A DNA stretch of 64,000 nt from Gammaproteobacteria bacterium (GTDB lineage: Bacteria; Pseudomonadota; Gammaproteobacteria; Ga0077554; Ga007554): contig JAMPIW010000007.1 of NCBI GenBank assembly GCA_040183005.1, positions 310,001-374,000 on the forward strand. The letters run 5' to 3'. Positions 27,519-36,018 of the stretch are shown in pieces (position 1 is the first letter of the stretch; every line of letters starts with the position of its first letter). The notes beneath the pieces were generated by a model. The model was given only the letters and a program-made list of their open reading frames with translations. It was not told where the DNA came from and did no database searches. Both the position numbers and the translations under genes were made by a program.

Positions 27519-28510
27519 AAGGATGGTTTATCTGTTTGTTGTAACCGAAGCTGGAGTTCGTTCTCGTTGGGTAGGCGCAATTCAAGAGAGCGTGCCACCT
27601 GACGGTTGATCGTGATGGTGTAATAACGCGGATACTGTGGCGCCGGTAGTTTCCAGTTTCTGGTGGCGGCCAGGCGCAGCACTTCCGCGACTTGTTGTCC
27701 GATCTGTGCGGGTGTGGAATAGACCGCCATAAGCGCTCCTGCCCGGACATAGGCCTGCGAAAACCCGATGACGGGAATTTTCTGGCGATAGGTTGTCAAT
27801 AACAGATTCTGCACCGTGTAACGATTGAATATCAATGGGTCAGGGATAGCCAGTATCATGTCGCTTTCTGCTAGTACATCGTTGAGTGTTGCTATCAGCG
27901 AACTGTCATTTTTTGCAATGCGGCTGTAGATGCGTAAACCTTCCTTTTCTGCGGCGTTTTCCATGTCTGGAAGAAGTGTTTGTGAAGCCGTACCCAGCAC
28001 TACCCCAAGCCGTTTGCATTGCGGAAGTGCCAGGCGTAACAGATTGATCTGTCGCGGTAGCGGCTGATCAAGATAGATAGCGGACAAATCGCGCACAGGA
28101 TTAGCTTCCGACCGCCGCTGCTGAGTGACGCCATCAAAATTTATTTTTGGGATGAGGGCGTGAAGCAACGGTGTTTTGGAGATCGCCGGGATATTCAGTT
28201 GTCCAACTTGCTGTGCGGCTGTCGTGCCCAGTGTGACGACAAGATCAGTATCCAAAAAGTCCCGCTCTCGAACGTTGTTGTTATCCAGCGATGCCAGAGG
28301 AACGATATTGATATTGAATCCGTTGTCAGAGTATCGCGCAAGCGCGGCTTTCATGCTCTCTATCAATTCTGCGTGGGAATCATCTTGCGGATTGGCGATT
28401 ATTGTAATATTCGCCGCGCTGGCAATAATGGCCGGCGACATGATGAGCAGGAGAAGGCCAAGCAGCAAGTGCATTTTTCCAAAAACACAATTGATCACGA
28501 AACGAGACAT
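27515..28510 (-). CDS. ABC-type solute-binding protein without permease (ABC_sub_bind-like)
   Basis: The 331-residue exported protein begins with a signal peptide ending near SAANI (about residue 33). It has the two-lobed periplasmic binding fold of the uncharacterised ABC_sub_bind family: LVVTLGTTAAQQV, QINLLRLALPQCKRLGVV, DMILAIPDPLIFN, PVIGFSQAYVRAGALMAVYS. No ATPase or permease gene is near. It overlaps the hybrid kinase start by four bases (ATGA), so the two are coupled. A role presenting a ligand to the kinase sensor domain is inference. The ligand is unknown. Confidence 0.82.
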   Translation of the reverse strand: MSRFVINCVFGKMHLLLGLLLLIMSPAIIASAANITIIANPQDDSHAELIESMKAALARYSDNGFNINIVPLASLDNNNVRERDFLDTDLVVTLGTTAAQQVGQLNIPAISKTPLLHALIPKINFDGVTQQRRSEANPVRDLSAIYLDQPLPRQINLLRLALPQCKRLGVVLGTASQTLLPDMENAAEKEGLRIYSRIAKNDSSLIATLNDVLAESDMILAIPDPLIFNRYTVQNLLLTTYRQKIPVIGFSQAYVRAGALMAVYSTPAQIGQQVAEVLRLAATRNWKLPAPQYPRYYTITINRQVARSLELRLPNENELQLRLQQTDKPSL

Positions 28511-28550
28511 TTCTCTTGCTTCATTTCACGATCACACTCAAGCGCGGTGA

Positions 28551-30545
28551 TCATTGCAGGTCCAGTGTCAGTGTTGCATACCAGCGCGAGTCGAAGATAT
28601 TCTGGTATCGGTATTCCTGATAGCCATCCAGGACATTTTGAGCGACCACTGCAATTTCACCACGATGGAACGGGCGGGCAAGACGCAGGTCGAGTCGTTT
28701 CATTGCGCCGGCACTCTCCGCTGTAACCATGCCTATGTAATAGACCTTGTCGGTTTGATAATACCCAAGGCTGCCCCGTAAATTGCTCGGCAAGTTTTGC
28801 ATAGCCAGCAGGCTGAGCGAATTGGTGGGGGCTGTCGTCGAATAGCGAATCCAGTAGTTGCTGCTGTTGATGTCGGTATAGGCATAACTCAATATCACTT
28901 GTGTGCTTTTGTGGGGAGCGTATTTTATCTGGGTTTCCGCGCCACGGATGGTGGCGTTGTCGCCATTCAGGAATTGCCGGGTCTTTCCGTCAACATTGTC
29001 GGCGGCATAAGAGGTTTGGCCCGCACTGATAAGGCTCTTTATTTCGTCCTGAAAAATCTTGATATCCAATGAGAGGTTCGCCGCTGGGAAATTGCCGATA
29101 TAGCCCAGTTCGCGCGAGACGATGGTTTCCGGCATCAGATTTTTACTGCCAAGATAAAGGTGGTTTCGTAACGGCCCGAAGGTTGCCTTATAGTCGGCGC
29201 GGTCTTCGTATATCACTGGCGTGCGTAGCGCTTTTGAAACACTGGCGCGTAACGAATGGTGTTCGTTGATCAGGTAGTTCACCGCTACACGTGGTGCAAT
29301 ATCCGTGTTGGTGATATCGTTATTTTCCAGCATTGCACCCATGTTCAAAAGCCATGCCGGGGTGATACGCCACTCACTGGAGGCAAACAAGCGATGCAGC
29401 CTATGGTTAAGTGTTTGTGTCGTGCCCAGAAACGTGGGTGAAGTGACCTGGTCGACGCGGGTGCTCGCGCCCCATACGAAACGCCAGTTTTCAAAGGGAC
29501 TCAGGTTGTGTTGCAGTTCCAGGTCATAACGCTCCGCTGTCACGTCCTCGTTCATGGGGAGTTGCGCGCCGCCGATGACTTTCAGTGGTGGGGTGAGCCA
29601 TGCCTCACTGGCCTTGTGGTAATTGTGAAAGAATTGAATGCTGATTTCCTGGTTGGCATTCATGCTGCGTTGCCAGCGGAGCTGTTCATAGCGGCTGTTT
29701 ACGGTTCTTGTGTGTTCGTTATTGGTGGGCGTGGGGTTGTCCTGTGTCGGCGGCTCGCCCATACCGCGCGGGCCGGTGTTGAGTCCGAATTGAAACATGA
29801 CAGTGTCATTCGTATTGGGACGGTAATCGGCGCGCAGTGTGGCCAGAGAAACACGTTTACTGTCATTGCGGTTATCAAAGCCCTCATCCTGGCGATGGCC
29901 CAGGGTAAGCCGGTAGTCGAGGTTGCCGCTTGTGCCGCCATGGCGCAAAAAGCCCTCCGCCACGCCTTTGGAGCCACCTATCGCCTTGATGCGTGTGCCT
30001 GCATCCTGTGATGCGTGGCGTGTGATGATATTGATAACACCCTGAAAGGCGTTGGCGCCATAACTCGCCATGTTCGGGCCGCGTATCACCTCGATGCGCT
30101 CGATGTCGTCCAGTGCGAGCGGCAGGTCACTCCATTGCACGCCGCCGAAGGCCGGGGTGTACACCGAACGTCCGTCAACCAGGACTTGCAGGCGTTTTGC
30201 ATAGGTATCCGCCAGGCCATGGTAGGTCACGGTTTGCCAGTGGCCGCTCGCATACCCTACCTGAAAGCCCGGCACCAGCCTGAAGAGGTCGGCCAGCTCG
30301 CGCGCTCCCGAGGCGCTGATCATGTCCCGATCAATGACCGTGGTTGCGGCGGGCGCTTCAACCGGGGGTTGAGAGAGGCGTGAGGCAGAGAGTATGACAG
30401 GCATTTTCCCAAGAAAATCCTCGTCCGCGAGCCATTTTGTGCCGGCGTCCTTGGTATTTTCCGCATGTGTCTTGTCTGCCATTAATAGCATGATTTCCAA
30501 ACACGTCAGTACTGCCACTTTCAGGGCGTGGCTGTTTTTATACAT
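28551..30545 (-). CDS. TonB-dependent outer-membrane receptor
   Basis: The 664-residue protein has a signal peptide (cleavage near THAEN), a plug domain (VILSASRLSQPPVEAPAAT, IERIEVIRGPNMASYGANAF, GVINIITRHA) and a 22-strand-type barrel ending in an aromatic terminal strand (RWYATLTLDLQ). It is closest to the catecholate/cobalamin-type receptors, but the substrate is unclear. It is first in the three-gene operon with the binding protein and hybrid kinase; 40 bp separate it from the binding protein. Confidence 0.9.
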   Translation of the reverse strand: MYKNSHALKVAVLTCLEIMLLMADKTHAENTKDAGTKWLADEDFLGKMPVILSASRLSQPPVEAPAATTVIDRDMISASGARELADLFRLVPGFQVGYASGHWQTVTYHGLADTYAKRLQVLVDGRSVYTPAFGGVQWSDLPLALDDIERIEVIRGPNMASYGANAFQGVINIITRHASQDAGTRIKAIGGSKGVAEGFLRHGGTSGNLDYRLTLGHRQDEGFDNRNDSKRVSLATLRADYRPNTNDTVMFQFGLNTGPRGMGEPPTQDNPTPTNNEHTRTVNSRYEQLRWQRSMNANQEISIQFFHNYHKASEAWLTPPLKVIGGAQLPMNEDVTAERYDLELQHNLSPFENWRFVWGASTRVDQVTSPTFLGTTQTLNHRLHRLFASSEWRITPAWLLNMGAMLENNDITNTDIAPRVAVNYLINEHHSLRASVSKALRTPVIYEDRADYKATFGPLRNHLYLGSKNLMPETIVSRELGYIGNFPAANLSLDIKIFQDEIKSLISAGQTSYAADNVDGKTRQFLNGDNATIRGAETQIKYAPHKSTQVILSYAYTDINSSNYWIRYSTTAPTNSLSLLAMQNLPSNLRGSLGYYQTDKVYYIGMVTAESAGAMKRLDLRLARPFHRGEIAVVAQNVLDGYQEYRYQNIFDSRWYATLTLDLQ

Positions 30546-30687
30546 AGAAGGGATTCCGAGATTAGAATGTATTTTTCGGGGGGTGTCAGTCGGGGGATAG
30601 CCAGGTACGCTGTAAGAGAATAACTATCGGCTTTATTCTAAAGAAAAGGGCGTTTGTCTGCAAAAATTGAGATAAAATTAGCCGTAT

Positions 30688-30924
30688 CCTAGAAACGGCA
30701 GTTGACCGCTTCTTTGGACGCTTAGCAATATGTTTTGAATTAGGCTTTATCATGCCCTGCGAATGCACCTGTTTGGTGAGCCCGCTACGGGGCGGATTGC
30801 ACGGTTTTCAGTGCGCATAGCAGCGTTGCAACTCCTTGGAATGGAACAACCATTTCGCGTCGTTGCGCCTTGCCCTGCACCCCGAAAACCGCACACTCCA
30901 CCCCGTCCAACTGCCGTTTCTAGG
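30688..30924. mobile_element. MITE copy 1, abutting cysM
   Basis: This 237-bp element has terminal inverted repeats CCTAGAAACGGCAGTTG (left) and CAACTGCCGTTTCTAGG (right). It is about 85-90% identical by eye to the element at 54117-54355. No transposase is encoded. The right end lies three bases before the cysM ATG. A short frame inside (from 30763) runs without a stop into cysM. No clean target duplication is seen for this copy; only AT lies on each side. Confidence 0.85.
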
Positions 30925-30927
30925 ATT

Positions 30928-31818
30928 ATGAACTTCTCAACACTTGAAACATTTGTCGGCAACACCCCGCTGGTCAGGTTAAAGCGTCTGCCCGGCGCGA
31001 CCAGCAACACCGTTCTGGTGAAGCTGGAGGGTAACAATCCCGCCGGTTCGGTGAAAGACCGGGCAGCCCTGAGCATGATACGTCATGCCGAGGCGCGCGG
31101 TGAGATTGCGCCTGGCGATACCTTGATCGAGGCCACCAGCGGCAATACCGGGATCGCCCTGGCGATGGCCGCCGCCATCAAGGGTTATCGTATGGTGCTG
31201 ATCATGCCCGAACACATGAGCGTGGAGCGTCGCGCGGTGATGAAGGCCTTCGGTGCGGAGCTGGTGCTTGTTCCGCGAGAAGGGGGCATGGAGGCGGCCC
31301 GTGATCTGGCTGTGCATATGGAGCAGGCAGGGCAGGGTAAGCGGCTCGATCAGTTTTCCAATCCTGACAATCCCTGCGCCCACTACGAGGGGACCGGCCC
31401 GGAGATCTGGCGCGACACCGGCGGCAAGATCACCCATTTTGTCAGCGCCATGGGCACCACCGGTACCATCATGGGCGTATCGCGCTATCTCAAGGAACAA
31501 AACCCCGCTATCCAGATTGTTGGCGTACACCCAGAAGAAGGTGCCAATATCCCGGGCATCCGCCGCTGGCCCAAGGAATACCTGCCGAAGATTTATGACG
31601 CCTCACGGGTGGATCGCGTCATGGAAGTGGGGCAGATGGAGGCGGAGGAAACTACGCGGCTGCTCGCGGCACGCGAGGGGATTTTTGCCGGCATTTCCTC
31701 CGGCGGCGCGCTGTATGCGGCGCTGCGTCTGTCACAAGAAGTGGAGAACGCCGTTATCGTCAGCATTGCCTGCGACCGGGGTGACCGCTATCTGTCTACT
31801 GGGGTATTTCCTGAATGA
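30928..31818 (+). CDS. cysM: Cysteine synthase B
   Basis: The 296-residue PLP enzyme makes cysteine (or S-sulfocysteine) from O-acetylserine. It has NNPAGSVKDRAALSM with the PLP lysine, EATSGNTGIALAMAA, the phosphate loop, and a C-terminal SSGGAL motif. The ATG at 30928 gives the normal N-terminus NFSTLETFVGNTPLVRL. Only three bases separate it from the MITE, so its leader and ribosome-binding site lie inside the element. TAGG in the MITE tip is the only SD-like sequence. An in-frame start at 30763 would add 55 MITE-coded residues. The stop overlaps the next start by four bases. Confidence 0.95.
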   Translation: MNFSTLETFVGNTPLVRLKRLPGATSNTVLVKLEGNNPAGSVKDRAALSMIRHAEARGEIAPGDTLIEATSGNTGIALAMAAAIKGYRMVLIMPEHMSVERRAVMKAFGAELVLVPREGGMEAARDLAVHMEQAGQGKRLDQFSNPDNPCAHYEGTGPEIWRDTGGKITHFVSAMGTTGTIMGVSRYLKEQNPAIQIVGVHPEEGANIPGIRRWPKEYLPKIYDASRVDRVMEVGQMEAEETTRLLAAREGIFAGISSGGALYAALRLSQEVENAVIVSIACDRGDRYLSTGVFPE

Positions 31819-32588
31819 ACGTATTTGTCTTCGATATTGAAACGGTGCCCGATGTCGAGGCAGGCCGGCGGCTGCATGCGCTGGAGGGCTTGAGCGACAA
31901 AGATGTTGCCGAAGTGATGTATCACCTGCGCCGCCAGGAGACCGGCGGTTCGGATTTTCTCCGCCTGCACCTGCAAAAGATCGTTGCAATCTCCGCAGTG
32001 TTGCGCACCCGCGATACAGTCAAGGTGTGGTCGCTGGGTGAGCCGGAGGCCCCGGAGCAGGAGTTGATCCAGCGCTTCTACGACGGCATCGACAGATTCA
32101 CCCCTACCCTGGTGACATGGAATGGCGGAGGATTTGATCTCCCCGTGTTGCACTATCGCGCCTTGCTGCACGGCATCGCCGCGCCGCGTTACTGGGATAC
32201 CGGCGATGATAATCGCGAGTTTCGCTGGAACAATTACCTGAACCGCTATCATGACCGGCATACCGACCTGATGGATGTGCTGTCGGGTTTTCAGGCGCGC
32301 GCCACCGCACCACTGGACGACATCGCCACCCTGTTGGGCTTTCCCGGTAAGATGGGCATGCACGGTGCGCAGGTGTGGGATAGCTACCAGCGCGGCGATA
32401 TTATTGGCATCCGCAACTATTGCGAGACGGATGTGCTCAATACCTATCTCGTCTATTTGCGATTTGAGTTGATCAGGGGGCGCCTTACTGCTGAGGCCTA
32501 TGCCAGCGAATGCCAGCGCCTGCGCGATGCGTTGATCAAAGAGAACAAGATCCACCTTGGTGAATTTCTACAGGCGTGGCAGCAATAA
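31815..32588 (+). CDS. PolB-like 3'-5' exonuclease (PF10108-type)
   Basis: The 257-residue DEDD-type nuclease has the first acidic motif VFDIETVPD at residues 4-12, TWNGGGFDLPVL as Exo II, and NYCETDVLNTYLVYLRF as Exo III. This matches the stand-alone exonuclease family related to the proofreading domain of DNA polymerase B. Its in vivo role is not settled. It overlaps cysM by four bases (ATGA). Confidence 0.88.
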   Translation: MNVFVFDIETVPDVEAGRRLHALEGLSDKDVAEVMYHLRRQETGGSDFLRLHLQKIVAISAVLRTRDTVKVWSLGEPEAPEQELIQRFYDGIDRFTPTLVTWNGGGFDLPVLHYRALLHGIAAPRYWDTGDDNREFRWNNYLNRYHDRHTDLMDVLSGFQARATAPLDDIATLLGFPGKMGMHGAQVWDSYQRGDIIGIRNYCETDVLNTYLVYLRFELIRGRLTAEAYASECQRLRDALIKENKIHLGEFLQAWQQ

Positions 32589-32599
32589 AAAAAACGATT

Positions 32600-32784
32600 G
32601 AACCGCAGAGAACGCAGAGGACGCAAATGCCAGGCAGGACGCCCAAATGCGGTGGGTGCAGGGATGCACAGGAACCGCGAAACTCAGAGAGTTAGCATAA
32701 CTAGCACACCCACCCGGCGGGTGACTCGGAACACCTTGCCAAGGCCTTGTTTTTACCCTGCGTTCTCTGCGCACTCAGCGGTGA
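32600..32784. repeat. Palindromic intergenic repeat before rlmD
   Basis: CGCAGAGAACGCAG (32604-32617) and CTGCGTTCTCTGCG (32758-32771) form a perfect 14-bp inverted pair, flanked by AACCG and CGGTGA-like ends. It belongs to the common CGCAGAGAACGCAGAGG kind of intergenic repeat. A weak GGATG-type repeat (TGCAGGGATGCACAGG, 32658-32673) sits inside it. Confidence 0.65.
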
Positions 32785-32813
32785 ATAGCCGTTTTCAGGA
32801 TAAACTCTCAAGC

Positions 32814-34136
32814 ATGACAAGACGTAATCTCAAAAAAATGCCGGTCGAACCGGTGCGGGCCGATGTTGAATCTCTTACTCAGGACGCCCGTGGCGTGGCT
32901 CATATCGGCGGCAAGGCGGTGTTTATCGAAGGGGCGTTGCCGGGCGAGGAGGTGATGTTTACCTATGTCGCCCGCCACAGGCGTTATGACGAAGGCCAAG
33001 CGGTGCAGATACTCAAAGCCTCCCCGCACCGTGTCGAACCACGCTGCCCGCATTTCAATGTATGCGGCGGCTGCAGCCTGCAGCACATGGCGGTCGAGGC
33101 GCAGATTTTGGCTAAGCAGCAGGTGCTGCTCGACAGCCTCGCGCACATCGGCAAGGTGGCCCCTGAATCCCTGCTGCCCCCGCTCACCGGGCTGCACTGG
33201 GGATATCGGCGCAAGGCGCGTCTGAGCGCGAAATATGTGATGAAAAAACCGGCGATGCTGGTGGGCTTCTGCGAAAAACGCAGCAACCTGCTCGCAGACC
33301 TGACGCGCTGCGATGTGCTTGATCCCTCCGTGGGTGAGCGCATTGTGGAACTGCGGGCTTTGCTCAATGGCATGGACGCACGTGACCGCATACCACAGAT
33401 TGAGATTGCAGTAGGCGACCACCAAGCCGCCTTGGTGTTTCGCACGCTTGCCGATCTTGATGGCGATGATCAAAACAGGCTGCGTGGGTTTGGCGAGCGT
33501 CACGGTTTTCAGATCTATCTGCAACCGGGCGGACCGGAGACAGCGAAACTGCTATGGCCGGAGTCTGCCACGCTTAGCTATCGCCTGCCGGATTACGATC
33601 TCGAGTTGTTCTTCCTGCCCACCGATTTTACACAGGTGAATGCCGAGCTCAACCGCCCGATGATTAATCGTGCGCTGGAGCTGTTGGACCCACAGCCCGG
33701 CGAGCGGATACTCGATCTGTTTTGTGGCTTGGGCAATTTTACACTGCCACTGGCGCGGCGCGCGGGTAGCGTGGTGGGTGTGGAGGGGAGCGAGGCGTTG
33801 GTGCAGCGTGCGCGCGACAATGCGCAACGCAACGGCATCGCCAATGTTGAATTCCATGCCGCTGATTTGAATCTTACCGTGGACTATTCGTGGGTCGGCC
33901 CCGGTTTTGACAAGATACTGCTCGATCCGCCCCGCACAGGTGCCTTTGAGGCCGTAAAACACCTGCCTGCGTTTGGCGCCTCGCGCCTGGTGTATGTCTC
34001 ATGCAATCCCGCCACCCTGGCGCGTGATGCCGCCGAGCTGGTGCATAATCACGGCTACCGCATGGTCAGCGCAGGCGTCATGGACATGTTCCCGCATACC
34101 ACGCATGTAGAATCAATCGCATTATTCGAGCGGTGA
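32814..34136 (+). CDS. rlmD: 23S rRNA (uracil-1939-C5)-methyltransferase RlmD
   Basis: The 440-residue SAM-dependent enzyme has an N-terminal TRAM domain, the 4Fe-4S cysteine set (CPHFNVCGGCSLQHM plus a later RCDV), the SAM loop LDLFCGLGNFTLPLA, and the catalytic YVSCNPATLARD with the nucleophilic Cys. The ATG at 32814 gives the usual basic start (TRRNLKKMPVEPVRA). A longer frame to 32598 is only the intergenic repeat. It converges on, and overlaps by 15 bases, the next gene. Confidence 0.95.
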   Translation: MTRRNLKKMPVEPVRADVESLTQDARGVAHIGGKAVFIEGALPGEEVMFTYVARHRRYDEGQAVQILKASPHRVEPRCPHFNVCGGCSLQHMAVEAQILAKQQVLLDSLAHIGKVAPESLLPPLTGLHWGYRRKARLSAKYVMKKPAMLVGFCEKRSNLLADLTRCDVLDPSVGERIVELRALLNGMDARDRIPQIEIAVGDHQAALVFRTLADLDGDDQNRLRGFGERHGFQIYLQPGGPETAKLLWPESATLSYRLPDYDLELFFLPTDFTQVNAELNRPMINRALELLDPQPGERILDLFCGLGNFTLPLARRAGSVVGVEGSEALVQRARDNAQRNGIANVEFHAADLNLTVDYSWVGPGFDKILLDPPRTGAFEAVKHLPAFGASRLVYVSCNPATLARDAAELVHNHGYRMVSAGVMDMFPHTTHVESIALFER

Positions 34137-35186
34137 TTCACGAATAGGCTCTTGATCCGCAAGCTCCACGACATTCTGTGGTTGTCCGGCAAAGAATCCG
34201 CCTATATTTTCAATCGTTGTTGATAGGCTGCGGTCTAACGTCTCGACGGTGTTGAAGGCATTGTGGGGCGTCAGGATAATATTTTCACCCAACTGTAACT
34301 GAAAACTGTGCAGTGCCTGCTCAAGTTGCGTTGATGCCAGGTCACGCGGCAGGGGGGCCTGGGCATGGAGCCACACCATTTCTCCCTCGAAGCGATCCAG
34401 TGCCAGACCGCCAAAGTGTCCCTCCGCCTGCAGTCGCGCCAATGCCCGGCTGTCGATCAGTCCGCCGCGCGCGGTGTTGACCAGCACCGCCCCCGCCTTC
34501 AGTGATCGCAGCCGCGTTTCATCGAGCAGGTGATGCAGGGTGCCGGTATAAGGCAGGTGCAGACTGAGGGCATCCACCTGTGGCAACAAGGTGTCAAGGT
34601 CCAGATAAACCACACCATAATCCTGGCTGAATTGTTCATTGGGCTGGGGATCCCAGGCCAGGATGCGCATGCCGAAGGCGTGGGCGAAGCGCACCACCCG
34701 CGCCCCGACCGGGCCAGTGCCGATTATCCCCAATGTCTTGCCGTGCAAATTCTGCCCCGTGAGGCCGATGCGAGAAAAGTTGCCATTGGAACATCGCTTC
34801 AACGTGGGCGTCAGGCGCCGCATCAAGGCGATGAGCAGGCCGAAGGCATATTCCGCTTTTGCGATTTCACCGTAGTGCGGCACATTGCACACGGTTACCC
34901 GGTGCTGCGCTGCCGCTGCCAGATCGATATGATCGAAACCAGAAGAACGTGTTGCCACGAGGCGCAACGCTGGAAGCCGTTCGCATATATCCATGGTAAT
35001 CGGGCTGTCAGTGAAGATTGAGATCGCTGCGCTCTTTTCCGCAAGCGCAGTATTTTTCAGACTCAGCGGTTCCTCCACCAGCCGGGCGTCCCAAAACGGA
35101 TAATTATGAAGCGCCTTGCGCAGCAGCGGGTGCTGATCTTCCGAGACATCATAAAAGGTGATATCGGCAACCATATAGATTCGCAT
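34122..35186 (-). CDS. D-2-hydroxyacid dehydrogenase (D-lactate dehydrogenase-like)
   Basis: The 354-residue NAD-dependent enzyme has GIIGTGPVGARVVRFAHAFG as nucleotide loop. The catalytic Arg lies in LVNTARGGLIDSRAL, the Glu in RFEGE, and the His in LTPHNAFNTVETL. The long loop near residue 250 and the FDHIDLAAAAQH segment fit the D-lactate dehydrogenase branch of this superfamily better than glycerate dehydrogenase. Substrate remains inferred. The start faces hsp20 across 144 bp that hold a perfect FNR-type box 65 bp upstream, so a role under low oxygen is plausible. Confidence 0.85.
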   Translation of the reverse strand: MRIYMVADITFYDVSEDQHPLLRKALHNYPFWDARLVEEPLSLKNTALAEKSAAISIFTDSPITMDICERLPALRLVATRSSGFDHIDLAAAAQHRVTVCNVPHYGEIAKAEYAFGLLIALMRRLTPTLKRCSNGNFSRIGLTGQNLHGKTLGIIGTGPVGARVVRFAHAFGMRILAWDPQPNEQFSQDYGVVYLDLDTLLPQVDALSLHLPYTGTLHHLLDETRLRSLKAGAVLVNTARGGLIDSRALARLQAEGHFGGLALDRFEGEMVWLHAQAPLPRDLASTQLEQALHSFQLQLGENIILTPHNAFNTVETLDRSLSTTIENIGGFFAGQPQNVVELADQEPIRESPLE

Positions 35187-35250
35187 CCGTTAAAAGCATT
35201 TTACTAACCGTCTACACTGCGCAGTATGAGTGGAAATAACCACATTTTCC

Positions 35251-35264
35251 TTGATCTAGATCAA
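35251..35264. promoter_or_regulatory. Perfect FNR/ANR-type operator
   Basis: TTGATCTAGATCAA matches the FNR consensus TTGAT-N4-ATCAA exactly. Its centre (35257.5) is about 40 bp upstream of the start expected from the TATATA at 35285-35290, the class II activation position for hsp20. It could also act on the divergent dehydrogenase gene. Confidence 0.75.
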
Positions 35265-35300
35265 TGTTTTTTGAGTTGACTGGATATATATTGGTTTCGT
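35265..35300 (+). promoter_or_regulatory. Candidate hsp20 promoter (FNR-dependent)
   Basis: A TATATA -10 element (35285-35290) lies downstream of the FNR-type box, without a good -35 hexamer at the right distance except a weak TTGACT (35275-35280, too close). This fits an activator-dependent promoter. AAGGAG before the hsp20 ATG is the ribosome-binding site. Confidence 0.5.
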
Positions 35301-35330
35301 AGTTCCCACTTAAGGAAAAGGAGATATGTC

Positions 35331-35765
35331 ATGACCAATCTTGTGAGATTTAATCCCTTTGATATCAGTGCCTTTGACAACAGGCTTGAGGAGTTGATGC
35401 GGGATTTTGTCAGGCCGTTGCGCCATGAAATGCTGGGCAAGCCGACGGTCACACTTGACATTTCCGAGAATGACAAGGCCTACACCGTGCGTGCCGAGAT
35501 GCCAGGCGTGAACAAAGAGGATATTAATGTAACGATCAATGGCAACCAGGTTGCCATCAGCGCCGAAGTGAAAAAAGAGAAGGAAGAAAAGGAAGGCGAG
35601 AAGGTGCTGCGTAGCGAACGCTATTATGGCAGCATGTACCGCAGCTTTACGCTGGCGCAGGAAGTGGATGAGACCGAAAGCCAGGCAAAATATGCTGACG
35701 GCGTGTTGACGCTGACGCTGCCGAAAAAGGCGGTGACCGCAGCCAAGAAGCTTGCGATAAAGTAA
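35331..35765 (+). CDS. Small heat-shock protein Hsp20/alpha-crystallin
   Basis: The 144-residue chaperone has an N-terminal arm (FNPFDISAFDNRLEELMRDF), an alpha-crystallin domain at about 38-135 (VTLDISENDKAYTVRAEMPG; YGSMYRSFTLAQEVD; YADGVLTLTLPKK), and a short C-terminal tail. The Lys/Glu-rich loop (about 82-95) is typical of the class A bacterial proteins. It binds unfolding proteins. It has a strong AAGGAG site, an FNR-type box upstream, and a hairpin downstream that was split by an insertion element. Confidence 0.93.
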   Translation: MTNLVRFNPFDISAFDNRLEELMRDFVRPLRHEMLGKPTVTLDISENDKAYTVRAEMPGVNKEDINVTINGNQVAISAEVKKEKEEKEGEKVLRSERYYGSMYRSFTLAQEVDETESQAKYADGVLTLTLPKKAVTAAKKLAIK

Positions 35766-35774
35766 GGGTGCTGT

Positions 35775-35804
35775 GGCGGTATTGCAACTGGTTTAGTTGC
35801 AATA
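35775..35804 (+). terminator. Left part of a disrupted hairpin behind hsp20
   Basis: GGCGGTATTGCAAC (35775-35788), a TGGTTTA loop, and GTTGCAATA (35796-35804) form most of a stem. Its full right arm, GTTGCAATACCGCC, is now at 38896-38909 beyond the insertion. Restored, it would be a perfect 14-bp stem with a 7-nt loop. It has no T run, so terminator function is inferred only from position. Confidence 0.5.
35787..35804 (+). repeat. Target-site duplication, left copy (18 bp)
   Basis: ACTGGTTTAGTTGCAATA is repeated exactly at 38887-38904, on the other side of the ISNCY-like element. Bases beyond the 18 differ on both sides. Confidence 0.8.
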
Positions 35805-36018
35805 TGTAGCGAGTAAGTAAACTGTCCTGAGTTGTAGCACATGATCTGTTCGGTTTTATAGTGGCCTTCCACGGGGGGGCAGACTATGAACCGGGCAGAA
35901 TTCATGCAGGAACTACGTAAGATGCGATTTGAAGAGGCGTATAAAGGCTGGACAGAGAAGCGCTTAAGCCAGCGCGAAGCGGTAGTTGTCAAGCTAGTTG
36001 TCGCCTGAATGCTTGAAT

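Noticed and set aside
30763-30927. Using the MITE start at 30763 as the cysM start
   Set aside because: The normal CysM N-terminus begins at 30928. The extension matches the second MITE copy, where no cysM follows, so it is element sequence.
32598-32813. Upstream extension of rlmD
   Set aside because: It covers a palindromic intergenic repeat and codes for low-complexity residues. The start at 32814 matches the family.
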